Source: Yamadazyma tenuis
Lineage: Eukaryota > Ascomycota > Pichiomycetes > Serinales > Debaryomycetaceae
Length of the DNA: 64,000 nt
Assembly: GCF_029203305.1 (NCBI RefSeq)
Contig: NC_089462.1
Coordinates: 310,001 to 374,000 of the forward strand
Direction of reading: 5' to 3'
The notes below the pieces were generated by a model. The model searched no databases. It saw nothing but the letters and a program-made list of their open reading frames with translations, and was not told the DNA's origin. Below are positions 56,038 to 64,000 of this stretch, piece by piece. Within the stretch, counting starts at the first letter, position 1. Each line of letters starts with the position of its first letter. The position numbers and the translations under genes were made by a program.

Positions 56038-57327
56038 ATGCTAAACCCACAAACAACTGATATCCAGTTCAATGGCTCCGTCGGTGCCGTCGCCATCTCC
56101 CTCGGGCTTCCAGCCCTCCTCACGGTATTTGGTATTGTCCTCAACTCCCAGTCCCCCTTCAAATCAGGAATCCCCTTCCCCTTCGACTGGTCGTTCGATC
56201 GTATCGCCAACGCTGCGTTTGACAAAAACACCTGGATTGCCTACACAACCTACTTTTTCGGGTTTGTGGTTCTAGACCAATTGGTCCCTGGCAAGTACAT
56301 AAAAGGGGTCGTGTTGAGAGACAAGACCCAGTTGACCTACAAGATCAATGGCCTCAATTTCATTCTTGTCATCGTGACAGTTTTGCTTGCACGGCTTTAT
56401 GCTCTAGGAAGTTTGCCCGAACTCGAGTTTATCTATGAGCATCAACTTGAATTGACGTTGACGTGCTGCTTGTTTTCGTTTGCTTTGGCGGTGTTTGTGT
56501 ATATCTACTCGTTTTTTCCGTTGAAAACGCCCAATGGCTTGGGCACCAACGACAGAATTCTTGCTGAACCTGGAAACTCGGGAAGGGTGGTGTATGATTG
56601 GTTCATCGGCAGGGAATTGAACCCACGTATAGGTAGCTGGGACATCAAGTTATTTTGTGAATTGAAGCCGGGATTGGTGTTGTGGCTCCTCATAAATGTG
56701 TCTTGTTTGTACAGCCAGTATTTGCAGCATGGCACCATTTCAGACTCGATGCTCTTAATCAACTTTTTGCAGGGATTCTACATTTTTGACGGGATTTTGA
56801 ATGAGGAAGGTTTGTTGACAATGATGGACGTTGTGACCGATGGGTTTGGTAATATGTTGGCATTTGGTGATTTGGCGTTGGTGCCATGGGCATACTCGCT
56901 CCAAGCTAGATATTTATCTTTGAATTATATCGATTTGGGATGGCCGTACTGTGCTGCCACCGTGGCCATCGCAGCGTTGGGATACTACGTGTTCCACTCG
57001 GCCAACCAGCAAAAGTCAGACTTTAAACAAGGAAAATTGGCTCATTTGAAGTCCATGAAAACCGTCACCGGGTCCAATTTGCTCGTCGATGGGTGGTGGA
57101 AACTCAGCCAGCACATAAATTACTTGGGAGACTGGCTCATTGGGCTCTCGTGGTGCTTGGCTACGGGGTTCAACACGCCGTTGACGTACTTTTATGCGGT
57201 GTATTTTGCATCTCTCTTGGTTCACCGGCAAGTACGAGACGACGAAAAGTGTGCCAGCAAGTACAAACAGAGCTGGGATGAGTATAAGGCCAGAGTCCCC
57301 TACAAGATCATTCCATACCTCTACTAG
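56038..57327 (+). CDS. ERG24: Sterol C-14 reductase
   Basis: 429 residues. It reduces the C14-C15 double bond after lanosterol demethylation in ergosterol synthesis, in the ER with NADPH; it is a morpholine target. About eight to ten membrane helices. Family blocks seen: KTPNGLGTNDRILAEPGNSGRVVYDWFIGRELNPRIGSWDIKLFCELKPGL split over two blocks, DVVTDGFGNMLAFGDLALVPW-type segment in helix 6-7, and the C-terminal LLVHRQVRDDEKCASKYKQSWDEYKARVPYKI-type end. The ATG at 56038 is the first in frame. S. cerevisiae Erg24 is 438 aa. Confidence 0.95.
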   Translation: MLNPQTTDIQFNGSVGAVAISLGLPALLTVFGIVLNSQSPFKSGIPFPFDWSFDRIANAAFDKNTWIAYTTYFFGFVVLDQLVPGKYIKGVVLRDKTQLTYKINGLNFILVIVTVLLARLYALGSLPELEFIYEHQLELTLTCCLFSFALAVFVYIYSFFPLKTPNGLGTNDRILAEPGNSGRVVYDWFIGRELNPRIGSWDIKLFCELKPGLVLWLLINVSCLYSQYLQHGTISDSMLLINFLQGFYIFDGILNEEGLLTMMDVVTDGFGNMLAFGDLALVPWAYSLQARYLSLNYIDLGWPYCAATVAIAALGYYVFHSANQQKSDFKQGKLAHLKSMKTVTGSNLLVDGWWKLSQHINYLGDWLIGLSWCLATGFNTPLTYFYAVYFASLLVHRQVRDDEKCASKYKQSWDEYKARVPYKIIPYLY

Positions 57328-57360
57328 GCAGTCACAGTATGTAACCAAAAAGTATATTAT

Positions 57361-58035
57361 CTATTCATTCTTCTTTTCAAAATCAATTTGCTTCTCAAAA
57401 GACTGGTAGGTGATTTCGATGGAGCTGATCCAGCTCAACGCCGTGCTTAACACAAACAACAATATGAACGACACGATCAAGCACAGGAAGATACCGGGCG
57501 AGAAAAACTGGTAGTTGTTGAACAACCCCTTGGTTTTCTTGCTTTGGCTACTGCCACTGTCACCATCGAAAATCAGAACTGGCATGTCATTTTCCGCCGC
57601 CATCGACTCGGCCGCCTTCAAGTCCTCTGCCACCTCATCATAGATGTCTCTCTTTTGAAACAGCGGGATCTGTTGCACCAACACCAAATGGTTGTCAGAG
57701 AATTCAATGTCCTCAAACCTATCGATGGTCTCAACCGTTCCAGACAATCCACACAAGCCAGAAAAACGGTCCAAGTCGTCCATCAGATCGTACTGAACGT
57801 GTTTGATGAAGTTGGCGGCCGGAGCAGTGGAGAGGTCCTTCACCCGGTATACTTTCAACTTGTCGATGGAGGAGGGAAGCGACGAGCACTGGCCGGAGAT
57901 TGCCGCCATCAACTCGGTACTGTCGATGATATACTTGGAAGGTAACTTCTGGTTGCAGTAGACGGACCCCGAGTCGAGGAACCCGCTAATTGGGGCCACC
58001 AAGCCCACGAGTATCGCCAATTTACTGAATAACAT
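57361..58035 (-). CDS. VOA1/BIG1-family ER membrane protein (probable V-ATPase assembly factor)
   Basis: 224 residues. N-terminal signal peptide (first ~18, [17 protein letters not shown]), a lumenal domain with few conserved residues, one C-terminal transmembrane helix ([22 protein letters not shown]), and a short tail with [12 protein letters not shown], the Voa1/Big1/Ac45 family segment. The last four residues KKNE form a dilysine ER-retrieval signal. In S. cerevisiae, Voa1 works with Vma21 in V0 assembly, while the related Big1 affects beta-1,6-glucan. Its start codon is only 62 bases from that of VMA21, which favours the Voa1 role. Sequence alone does not separate Voa1 from Big1. Confidence 0.7.
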   Translation of the reverse strand: MLFSKLAILVGLVAPISGFLDSGSVYCNQKLPSKYIIDSTELMAAISGQCSSLPSSIDKLKVYRVKDLSTAPAANFIKHVQYDLMDDLDRFSGLCGLSGTVETIDRFEDIEFSDNHLVLVQQIPLFQKRDIYDEVAEDLKAAESMAAENDMPVLIFDGDSGSSQSKKTKGLFNNYQFFSPGIFLCLIVSFILLFVLSTALSWISSIEITYQSFEKQIDFEKKNE

Positions 58036-58097
58036 CTGTAGGGTATGCTCCTTTATCGTCCAAATTCAGTGCGACTTTTGTTCCTCAAGTATCCAAC
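58036..58097. promoter_or_regulatory. 62-bp divergent promoter, VOA1-like / VMA21
   Basis: Only 62 bases separate the two ATG codons, so transcription of each gene probably starts inside this segment or in the other gene's leader. No TATA box is visible. Confidence 0.6.
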
Positions 58098-58435
58098 ATG
58101 GCCGACGTACCACAGTATGTATAACAACACAAACACAGTGGGATGGGAGACCAATCCGCCCACACACACCAGGGGTTTTTAAACCCCCGCGTGTGTACCT
58201 CCCAACTGTCTCCAGCACTAACACCCACAGAGCAGTCATCAATAAGTTGGTGTTTTTCACAGCAGCAATGATTATTTTCCCGTTGTCGTCCTTCTTTGTG
58301 CTCCAGTACTTGTTCGACAACACCCTCGTCAGTGGCGGGTTGGCGGCGTTGGCCGCTAACGTGGTGTTGATTGGGTTTATTGTGGTGGCCTTTAAGGAAA
58401 AGATTCCTGAGCTCGAGAAGAAGAAGGACGAGTGA
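58098..58435 (+). CDS. VMA21: V-ATPase V0 assembly chaperone Vma21, with one intron
   Basis: Two exons, 58098-58114 and 58231-58435, giving 73 residues. Vma21 escorts the assembling V0 sector out of the ER. Exon 1 gives MADVP, exon 2 [17 protein letters not shown] and the second helix [20 protein letters not shown], matching the family. The C-terminus KKDE is a dilysine retrieval signal (S. cerevisiae: KKED). The first exon is only 17 bases, so annotation without splicing misses the start. The protein is nearly the same size as in S. cerevisiae (77 aa). Confidence 0.94.
58115..58230 (+). other. Spliceosomal intron of VMA21
   Basis: 116 nt: donor GTATGT (58115-58120), branch site CACTAAC (58216-58222), acceptor CACAG ending at 58230. 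It interrupts codon 6 (CA + A). Splicing joins the family start MADVP to the conserved AVINK. Confidence 0.92.
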
Positions 58436-58534
58436 TGTATAGTAATAAACACGCACAACCCCCAATGTAGCACATGTGGTTCGCCACGTTATGTGTCTCT
58501 AATGATATGTATCAAGTTCCAATCTCTTTATATT

Positions 58535-58557
58535 CTCATCCTCATCCTCATCCTCAC
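58535..58557. repeat. CTCATC microsatellite in the MED18 leader
   Basis: Nearly four tandem copies of CTCATC, 22-44 bases before the MED18 ATG. The sequence is also a run of PAC-like cores on the minus strand, probably by chance. Confidence 0.6.
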
Positions 58558-58578
58558 TCGCTCGCGAAACTCTCCACC

Positions 58579-59385
58579 ATGGTGCACCAGCTCTCTCTAG
58601 TATCCACAATCCCCCACAGCAGCTACGTCCAGACCATCTCCACGCTCCAGGCGTTGACGGGACTCACGTCACCCCAGCCGGTGTCCACCTACACGTTGAT
58701 TTGCAAGCCCATCAACAAGTTTAAGCCCAAGTTTGTTCCTGGCAAAGTCAACCAAATAGAACAGTATTTCATGAAATGTATCACCACCTGGGATGACTTG
58801 GACTCCTTCGACCTTGCCACGCCGTACTTGTCTGACCGAGTTTCCACCTCCATTCTCTTCAACAGCGACTCGGCCGCCAACACAAAGAAAATATGGACTC
58901 TTCAAATCAGTGACATTCCAATAGCTGGAAAGAACCAGACTTGTTCAGCACAAAACATCTTCGAAAGCACCCTAGTGCATACCCACACAGCTTCACGAAA
59001 GGATGCTGGTGACGAGAAGGACTCGGGTGATCTCGATAAAGACTCGTTTCTACAGTTCTTGGAAGACTTGGGATACAACTCCATTAACCAGTTTTGGATC
59101 AAAGGCGTCCGGTTCTTCCATGGTGATATAGTCATCGAGATCTTCAAGGTGTTTGTGCGAGACGATGCCAATAAGGATTCACCGTCGGACCTGATTCCCT
59201 TAAAGCTCTTGGATGAATCCAATGGTTTCCAGATAAAAGCCTTTATCAACGTTCCCAAGTCCACAGATATAGATCTCATTACCCAGGGGTCGGCCGAGTT
59301 GGCGAAGCTTCAGGACTTCCTCAAAAACCTCATTCAGTTGGAGATTCCCGACAGGATATTTATGGATTCAAGAGTGCAAAACTAG
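58579..59385 (+). CDS. MED18: Mediator head subunit Med18 (Srb5)
   Basis: 268 residues. Med18 pairs with Med20 in the movable part of the Mediator head and touches RNA polymerase II. The start MVHQLSLVSTIP, the WTLQISDIPIAGKNQT block, the GYNSINQFWIKGVRFF strand pair, the IKAFINVPKSTDID segment and the closing PDRIFMDSRV match the Srb5/Med18 family. The ATG at 58579 is preferred over upstream in-frame sequence, which is leader. S. cerevisiae Med18 is 307 aa; the difference is a shorter acidic central loop. Confidence 0.93.
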   Translation: MVHQLSLVSTIPHSSYVQTISTLQALTGLTSPQPVSTYTLICKPINKFKPKFVPGKVNQIEQYFMKCITTWDDLDSFDLATPYLSDRVSTSILFNSDSAANTKKIWTLQISDIPIAGKNQTCSAQNIFESTLVHTHTASRKDAGDEKDSGDLDKDSFLQFLEDLGYNSINQFWIKGVRFFHGDIVIEIFKVFVRDDANKDSPSDLIPLKLLDESNGFQIKAFINVPKSTDIDLITQGSAELAKLQDFLKNLIQLEIPDRIFMDSRVQN

Positions 59386-59425
59386 TGGCTTATATATTAA
59401 TGTACAAAGTTCATGTTCGTTAGGG

Positions 59426-59857
59426 TCAATCCTGCGGTATTTTGTATTTGATGACAAAGAAGCCGTTGTGACTAAACCCGACTTCACCCTTTTCAGGATC
59501 GATTTCGTTGTCTACTCTCTCGATCTGGGCCTGTAATGCCTTTAGTGTAAGCGGTGGTTCTGGTCTGTTGTCGGGCCTTAGAAGCCGGAAAATATTGTCA
59601 TTGTTTGACTTGGAAACCATTTCGTTGGGTCCGTACAAGGATTTTATGAACGATAGTTGGAGATTTAGTGAGTCTATAAGTGACTGCTTAGAAACTGCCG
59701 ATTCGTTCAACCCCGACAACTTGAGTAATTTTTGCAATTCTTCTTCACCGACAATTGGTTCGGGATTAGGATGGATCACATTCTTCACACTTCGTGTCGA
59801 ATGGCCAACAAAGTGCTTGATAGTGTGCTTGTTCAAAGTGTTCTTGATGGAGCTCAT
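59426..59857 (-). CDS. GTF1: Mitochondrial Glu-tRNA(Gln) amidotransferase subunit F
   Basis: 143 residues. GatF is the yeast-specific third subunit of GatFAB, which makes Gln-tRNA(Gln) in mitochondria. The EELQKLLKLSGL segment followed by LNLQLSFIKSLYG, and a C-terminal strand (GFFVIKYKI), match Gtf1. The N-terminal ~30 residues are basic and Ser/Thr/His-rich, in keeping with a presequence. It is shorter than S. cerevisiae Gtf1 (183 aa). It lies between MED18 (convergent) and NOP7 (same strand). Confidence 0.8.
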   Translation of the reverse strand: MSSIKNTLNKHTIKHFVGHSTRSVKNVIHPNPEPIVGEEELQKLLKLSGLNESAVSKQSLIDSLNLQLSFIKSLYGPNEMVSKSNNDNIFRLLRPDNRPEPPLTLKALQAQIERVDNEIDPEKGEVGFSHNGFFVIKYKIPQD

Positions 59858-59947
59858 GGGGTCTGCAACTTTTCTGTCGCGGTCGCGATGCCGATGGCTT
59901 CTACAATCTCTCTCTTATGAATGCATTACGGGCAGCTATGTTTCTAC

Positions 59948-61702
59948 TTACAACTTGTCCAACTGTTTCTTGGTCTTTTGCAAGGTCTTCTTCTTCTGTT
60001 TCAACAACTCTTGTCTAGCCTCCTTCTTCTCAATTCCATATTGCATCTTCTTGTACAATTTACGTTGCTTGTTGGTCATCATAATCTTCTTCAATTCCTT
60101 TTCTTCATCTTCTTCCGAACGGACTCTCTTAACCTTCTTGTCATTGGCAGCGGTGTTCTTGTAGATACCAGCAGCCTCTTGTTCCAATTCCTTTTGAGCT
60201 TGTAATTGTTCATCCTCTTCTTCATCTTCTTCATCTTCATCTTCATCACCTTCTTCCACTTCAATCTCCTCTTCTTCTTCAACCGCATCCTCACCTTCAT
60301 TTGCCGCAGCAACTTCAGGGTTGTAGATACCCGAGTCTCCCCAAGGTGATAAGTGTGGAGGTAAGATTTCACCTGGAGCGTACTTATTCACAGGTAATAA
60401 CTCACTCTTATTTATACAGTCAAAGATCCATTGAGGTTGCACGTAGGTTCTTCCACTCACCTTCGATAAGATCTTGGGTCTGTCGATGATCTGATGGGTG
60501 ATGTTGGCCAAGTCCAACTTTTCAAACGCTTTTTTGTCGTTATACTTCAATTCGTCTAATGCGAGCTCAGACACTATACGGCCACCACATGATAAAATAC
60601 AGAATTCCAACACGTCTAAGGGTACTTCTCTTCCGACGAAGAATATAAACTTGGAGAACAAACCGGAAACTGGCGACAGGAACTTGGAAGGTTGTTCCAA
60701 GACGTCTCCAGTGGTTTTGTTAGTAGCTTCGAACTCGTCAAGCTCAATGTTTTCTACATCAACATCTTCCTCCTGCTCAGGCTCATCGTCCTTTTGGTTG
60801 GTCTTGTCTGCCTGCAAAGCCTTGGAGATCTCGGCCTGGTCCAAAGCTTCAGCCTGTGTAGCATCTTCTCTAACGTCAGGTAATAATGCACTTCTATCAT
60901 CAGTTGACTTCAAAATGTATGCAGACAAACCTCCCACCGACTTCAACTTGGTGGTATCGATGGCAGGGGGGTAAACCAAGTCAGATTCTTTATATAATCT
61001 GTACAACACAAAGTGCAACAAGGTGGAGTAGAACTCTAAGAACGTCAACATAATTCTGAAATCCACATCGGAAGGAATCATAGTTGGGAACTTGAACGGA
61101 ACAAGCCATCTAACTTCCTGACCTTTGACATTGGCTTCATAGTAAATCCCCTTGATCGACACAAATACTTTTTTGAGCAATCTTTGCTTGGTAACATAGG
61201 CCAACCACTGGTTGGTCAAGGTCTCTGCTTGTTTGGTGATTCTGGCACTCACCTTGTCGGTAGAAGGCATGTTGGCAAACAAGAACAACATGTTCAAAGG
61301 ATCATCCAAGTCCCTCAAAGCATCCAAAAATGTAGGGTATCTTTCTTTGATAACATGGTCCAAGGTGTATCTGGGTCTGTTCTGTTCCAATTTTTCGGCG
61401 TCTCTAATTTCACCTCTTCCCAAAGCTTTCTGCAATTTCTTAGCAAAAGTCTTGTGTTCTCTGAACTTGTGTAACACCGGTTCGTGCATCAAGTACAGAA
61501 TATCTTTGGCATAATAGAAGGTGACAGGAGCAGTAGAACCTTTGTTGGCCTTCTTCTTGTTACGAGGCTCCCTGGGATAGATTCCTTTGAAAATACACAA
61601 CCGACGGAAGTCGGCTAATGATATCTGCAATCTCTTGACCGCCTGGGTTCTGGTGATGAAGTTTTTGGCGTTCCCGGACGTTCCTCTCTTCTTGATTCTC
61701 AT
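59948..61702 (-). CDS. NOP7: Pescadillo homologue Nop7 (60S ribosome assembly)
   Basis: 584 residues from the ATG at 61702 ([18 protein letters not shown] is the conserved start). Nop7 forms the PeBoW complex with Erb1 and Ytm1 for 27S pre-rRNA processing. The pescadillo N-terminal domain runs to about 290, with [19 protein letters not shown] and a [13 protein letters not shown] segment. An acidic linker is followed by a BRCT domain (about 337-425; [13 protein letters not shown] to QWIFDCI). An acidic Glu/Asp tract (about 480-515) and a Lys-rich coiled C-terminus close the protein. PAC and RRPE motifs lie 30-50 bases upstream. Confidence 0.97.
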   Translation of the reverse strand: MRIKKRGTSGNAKNFITRTQAVKRLQISLADFRRLCIFKGIYPREPRNKKKANKGSTAPVTFYYAKDILYLMHEPVLHKFREHKTFAKKLQKALGRGEIRDAEKLEQNRPRYTLDHVIKERYPTFLDALRDLDDPLNMLFLFANMPSTDKVSARITKQAETLTNQWLAYVTKQRLLKKVFVSIKGIYYEANVKGQEVRWLVPFKFPTMIPSDVDFRIMLTFLEFYSTLLHFVLYRLYKESDLVYPPAIDTTKLKSVGGLSAYILKSTDDRSALLPDVREDATQAEALDQAEISKALQADKTNQKDDEPEQEEDVDVENIELDEFEATNKTTGDVLEQPSKFLSPVSGLFSKFIFFVGREVPLDVLEFCILSCGGRIVSELALDELKYNDKKAFEKLDLANITHQIIDRPKILSKVSGRTYVQPQWIFDCINKSELLPVNKYAPGEILPPHLSPWGDSGIYNPEVAAANEGEDAVEEEEEIEVEEGDEDEDEEDEEEDEQLQAQKELEQEAAGIYKNTAANDKKVKRVRSEEDEEKELKKIMMTNKQRKLYKKMQYGIEKKEARQELLKQKKKTLQKTKKQLDKL

Positions 61703-61733
61703 GCTGGTATAGTCGGTTTGTGAAAAAATTAGT

Positions 61734-61753
61734 GCGATGAGATGGAAAAATTT
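61734..61753 (-). promoter_or_regulatory. PAC and RRPE motifs upstream of NOP7
   Basis: GCGATGAG (61734-61741), a full PAC core, and GAAAAATTT (61745-61753), an RRPE-type element, lie 32-51 bases upstream of the NOP7 ATG on the plus strand. This is the standard ribosome-biogenesis promoter pair. Confidence 0.7.
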
Positions 61754-61802
61754 ATGGTGCATGGGTAGCGATGGGGGGCGTGTGTGGTGCATTTTGCAGC
61801 CA

Positions 61803-62297
61803 TTATTGTAAATTAGCGTATTCTCTTACAAGAAGGGATGTGAGAATCCACATCTCATTGTACTTGCTAATGAATCGGATGGTGTCGCTACACACCCCGT
61901 ATTCCAGGATTTCATGTTTGTGGATGATGGGTACAAGGAAAACCTGTTTGAAAATGAGGGCGATTTGATACGAAATGTCTTTCAAGTCTGTCAATGGGAA
62001 CAGCAACAACGAGTCAAATCGGAATATCATCTTGAGTTCACGTGCCACACCTTGAACGTACTGGATAATGCTGTCGAAAACCACCTGATGGGTCGACGAA
62101 GCTTTCAACTCGAGCATGTGCTGGTACTCGCTATCGGAGAAAACGGTGTGGGTTTTGACAACGAGATAAGTCAACGTGGTGGACGACACTTTCGAGTTAT
62201 CCAGGAACATACTACTGTTACTATTTTCAAGGTATACCTCAATAGCATCTTTCAACCATATATCTTGTTGGTGGAGTTTTGCAGTGAAGTAGTCCAT
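61803..62297 (-). CDS. Unknown protein, 164 aa
   Basis: 164 residues from the ATG at 62297. The frame is open up to an ATG at 62420, but that extension would lie antisense to the start of the next gene. No family recognised. The sequence is mostly alternating hydrophobic helix and strand ([45 protein letters not shown]) without a membrane-length segment, so a folded soluble protein is likely. Codon use is mixed. It is upstream of NOP7 on the same strand and divergent from the gene at 62343. Confidence 0.55.
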   Translation of the reverse strand: MDYFTAKLHQQDIWLKDAIEVYLENSNSSMFLDNSKVSSTTLTYLVVKTHTVFSDSEYQHMLELKASSTHQVVFDSIIQYVQGVARELKMIFRFDSLLLFPLTDLKDISYQIALIFKQVFLVPIIHKHEILEYGVCSDTIRFISKYNEMWILTSLLVREYANLQ

Positions 62298-62342
62298 TGT
62301 GTAACACTCCAAAAAACGGCTGCGAAAGCACAAAAGAACATC

Positions 62343-62972
62343 ATGCCAGTAGTTGAACAAGAACAGAATAGAATCGAGTATTCCGACGATAGGTTCTATA
62401 ATTCGTACATACATTTCCACTACCCTCTCGCCACCCGCGACGAGACTTCATCTGATATGCAAATAGGCTTCCTCTCCAGAGCTATGCCCAATATCTACCA
62501 TAACTGCGTCAACAACTTGCTTCCACAGATACACATTCCTGTCAGCACACTTTTATTTAAGCGGCAGCTTGCTGAAATCTTGCACAACAAACATATTCCG
62601 TACGACCAGTATAGAGCCGGGTTTTCGGGGGTGGACATTGACGCCTTGGCCCACAGATTCGAACTTTGTCCATCCACAAACCCAATTATCCACATCTGTG
62701 ACTTCCCCCATTACCAGCTGGTTGCCATGTCCCTGGTATCTAGCGTACTTTCACATAAAGTTGATTACGTGGACCACGGGAGCGGTTCTAGGTCTTTGCA
62801 GCCTTTCTACGACATCGATGTATTTCCTGGGGTCTACCTCCATTATAATGGAGCAGCAGAGGAAGAGGTGTTTGGCCAGTACCTCGAGGGATTCCGGGAG
62901 GAGCTTCACCGAAGCATATCCCTGGGACTCCCACTAGACAGCCGGTGGGCGTACGAAGATGTTTTTATTTAG
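62343..62972 (+). CDS. Unknown protein, 209 aa
   Basis: 209 residues from the ATG at 62343. A later Met near 62457 is the alternative start if the upstream part belongs to the promoter. No family recognised. It has a globular composition, rich in His, Tyr and Phe, with an HICDFPHYQLVAMSLVSSVL segment and an acidic C-terminal third. No signal peptide or membrane span. The start codons of this gene and the gene on the opposite strand are 45 bases apart, an arrangement that often links co-expressed genes. It ends 78 bases before TAZ1. Confidence 0.6.
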   Translation: MPVVEQEQNRIEYSDDRFYNSYIHFHYPLATRDETSSDMQIGFLSRAMPNIYHNCVNNLLPQIHIPVSTLLFKRQLAEILHNKHIPYDQYRAGFSGVDIDALAHRFELCPSTNPIIHICDFPHYQLVAMSLVSSVLSHKVDYVDHGSGSRSLQPFYDIDVFPGVYLHYNGAAEEEVFGQYLEGFREELHRSISLGLPLDSRWAYEDVFI

Positions 62973-63050
62973 AACCGCCGTTTCCAGCTTCTTTTCACAG
63001 CCACGAGCTTGGTCTCATCAAAAATTAATGCGAATTTTTATTTCATCGCC

Positions 63051-64000
63051 ATGTCTTTCGAGGACGTGATAACCAGGGGAGAAGATTTCCTTCGAGGTGC
63101 ACCACGAGACTCCCATCTCTGGAACGCAGCATCACATGCAACGTGCTTCGCCATGATCGTGGGGTCCAAGTTTTTCTTGAACCTTCTCTACAAGCCAGAA
63201 CTCCATCACATCGACAAGCTCGACGCCGCGTTGGTCAGAGCCAGATCTGAAAACAGAGGTCTTTTGACGGTAATGAACCACATGTCGGTGGTTGACGACC
63301 CTACCTTCTACGCCGCCTTGCCCTGGCGGTTCCATTTCGACGTTGACACCATCCGCTGGTCTTTTGGAGCCCATAACATCTGTTTTTCCAACAGTGCCCT
63401 CTCACTCTTTTTCAATTTGGGTAAGGTATTGGGCACCAAGAGGTTTGGATATGGGCAGTTCCAAGGCTCGGTAGACGCCGCCATCCGGATCCTCTCGCCG
63501 GACGATACGCTTGACTTGGAGTTTGCACCCGACTTTAACAAGAAACCCAAGTCGGTGGTGCTTCAAGAGGTGAACAACGGTCCCATTGCCAAGACGGCCC
63601 AACCGGCACCTTTAATGTCACGACTGCCATTCATACGAACCAAGACTTCGTGGTTCCACGTTTTCCCTGAAGGGTTCGTGTTGCAGTTGGAGCCTCCACA
63701 CAACAACTCGATGAGGTACTTCAAATGGGGTGTTTCTCGTCTTTTACTCGAGAGCACCAGGGCGCCAGTTGTATTACCAATTTTCAGCTACGGGTTCGAG
63801 AAGATTGCTCCGGAGAACACGGCCGAGGAGGGTATCAAGCGGTACTTGCCCAGCAATATTGGTGCTGAGGTGCACATCTGGTTTGGCGATGAGGTAGAGG
63901 ATGCAAAAATAGAGACCTACAGAAGCCGCTGGCGGGGCTTGTGTGCCAAGTACTTCAACCCTAAACATCCCAACGACTTGTCGGAGGAGCTTCGTACTGG
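63051..64000 (+). CDS. TAZ1: Tafazzin-type lyso-phosphatidylcholine/cardiolipin acyltransferase (3' end cut by window edge)
   Basis: The frame from the ATG at 63051 is open to the end of the window: 316 codons, no stop reached. Tafazzin remodels cardiolipin acyl chains at mitochondrial membranes. The acyltransferase H-x4-D motif reads H77-MSVV-D82 in VMNHMSVVDDP. It is followed by FWxLPW-type substrate residues, LGKVLGTKRFGYGQFQ, the FPEGFV block and a KWGVSRLLLE helix, all in family order. A short upstream ATG (63028) opens a 13-codon frame that overlaps the start out of frame. S. cerevisiae Taz1 is 381 aa, so roughly 60-70 residues are missing. Confidence 0.93.
   Translation, partial: MSFEDVITRGEDFLRGAPRDSHLWNAASHATCFAMIVGSKFFLNLLYKPELHHIDKLDAALVRARSENRGLLTVMNHMSVVDDPTFYAALPWRFHFDVDTIRWSFGAHNICFSNSALSLFFNLGKVLGTKRFGYGQFQGSVDAAIRILSPDDTLDLEFAPDFNKKPKSVVLQEVNNGPIAKTAQPAPLMSRLPFIRTKTSWFHVFPEGFVLQLEPPHNNSMRYFKWGVSRLLLESTRAPVVLPIFSYGFEKIAPENTAEEGIKRYLPSNIGAEVHIWFGDEVEDAKIETYRSRWRGLCAKYFNPKHPNDLSEELRT

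Noticed and set aside
1..64000. tRNA, rRNA, CRISPR, LTR or intact transposon
   Set aside because: I looked for B-box-like GGTTCGAA/C patterns, cloverleaf ends, long direct repeats and terminal repeats and saw none. The GGTTCCGAACC at about 18983 is a short palindrome and not a tRNA. A tRNAscan and repeat search would settle it.

Overview
The window looks like nuclear DNA of a budding yeast. Genes are closely packed on both strands, the few introns are short with a TACTAAC-type branch site, and most products are recognisable yeast orthologues. Several in-frame CTG codons sit where serine or another small polar residue is expected (RFC5 codons 17 and 77, CDC55 codon 311). This suggests a CUG-Ser clade yeast (Debaryomyces/Candida/Scheffersomyces relatives). 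Protein descriptions here use standard translation, so any CTG residue may really be Ser.

Layout. Bases 1-10000: the 3' part of a Hap4/HapX-like regulator, a 22-bp minisatellite, SDH3 (with an intron), PIB2, STT3, MPO1 and an IME4-type m6A methyltransferase. Bases 10000-22000: SLA1, a hAT-transposase-like gene, a 2-hydroxyacid dehydrogenase, two paralogous MFS transporters flanking an unknown gene, and COX4. Bases 22000-34000: RPS26, CDC55, COX13, two MNN4/LicD-type mannosylphosphorylation genes flanking NTA1, a 36-bp minisatellite and a tiny GPI protein. Bases 34000-49000: two tandem Zn2Cys6 regulators, a UBP9/13-type deubiquitinase, MXR1, RFC5, a SNA3-like gene, VPS24 (intron), a tail-anchored unknown, UTP15, an ING/PHD protein and RPL3. 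Bases 49000-64000: an STL1-like sugar transporter, an AT-hook protein set between very long intergenic regions, ERG24, a VOA1/BIG1-family gene, VMA21 (intron), MED18, GTF1, NOP7, two unknown divergent genes, and TAZ1 running off the right edge.

Functional themes. Respiratory genes (SDH3, COX4, COX13) have CCAAT boxes upstream and lie in the same window as a Hap4-like protein that would act with the CCAAT-binding complex. Two divergent pairs join partners of one process over very short shared promoters: VOA1-like/VMA21 (V-ATPase assembly) and SNA3-like/VPS24 (multivesicular body sorting). UTP15 and NOP7 carry PAC and RRPE ribosome-biogenesis promoter motifs.

No rRNA, tRNA, CRISPR or intact mobile element was found. 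The main points for follow-up are the probably domesticated hAT transposase, the Hap4-like protein with a cysteine motif but no bZIP, the patchwork identity of the MFS pair, the altered zinc site of Cox4, the altered catalytic motif of the Ime4-like protein, and the small GPI peptide made largely of N-glycosylation sequons.
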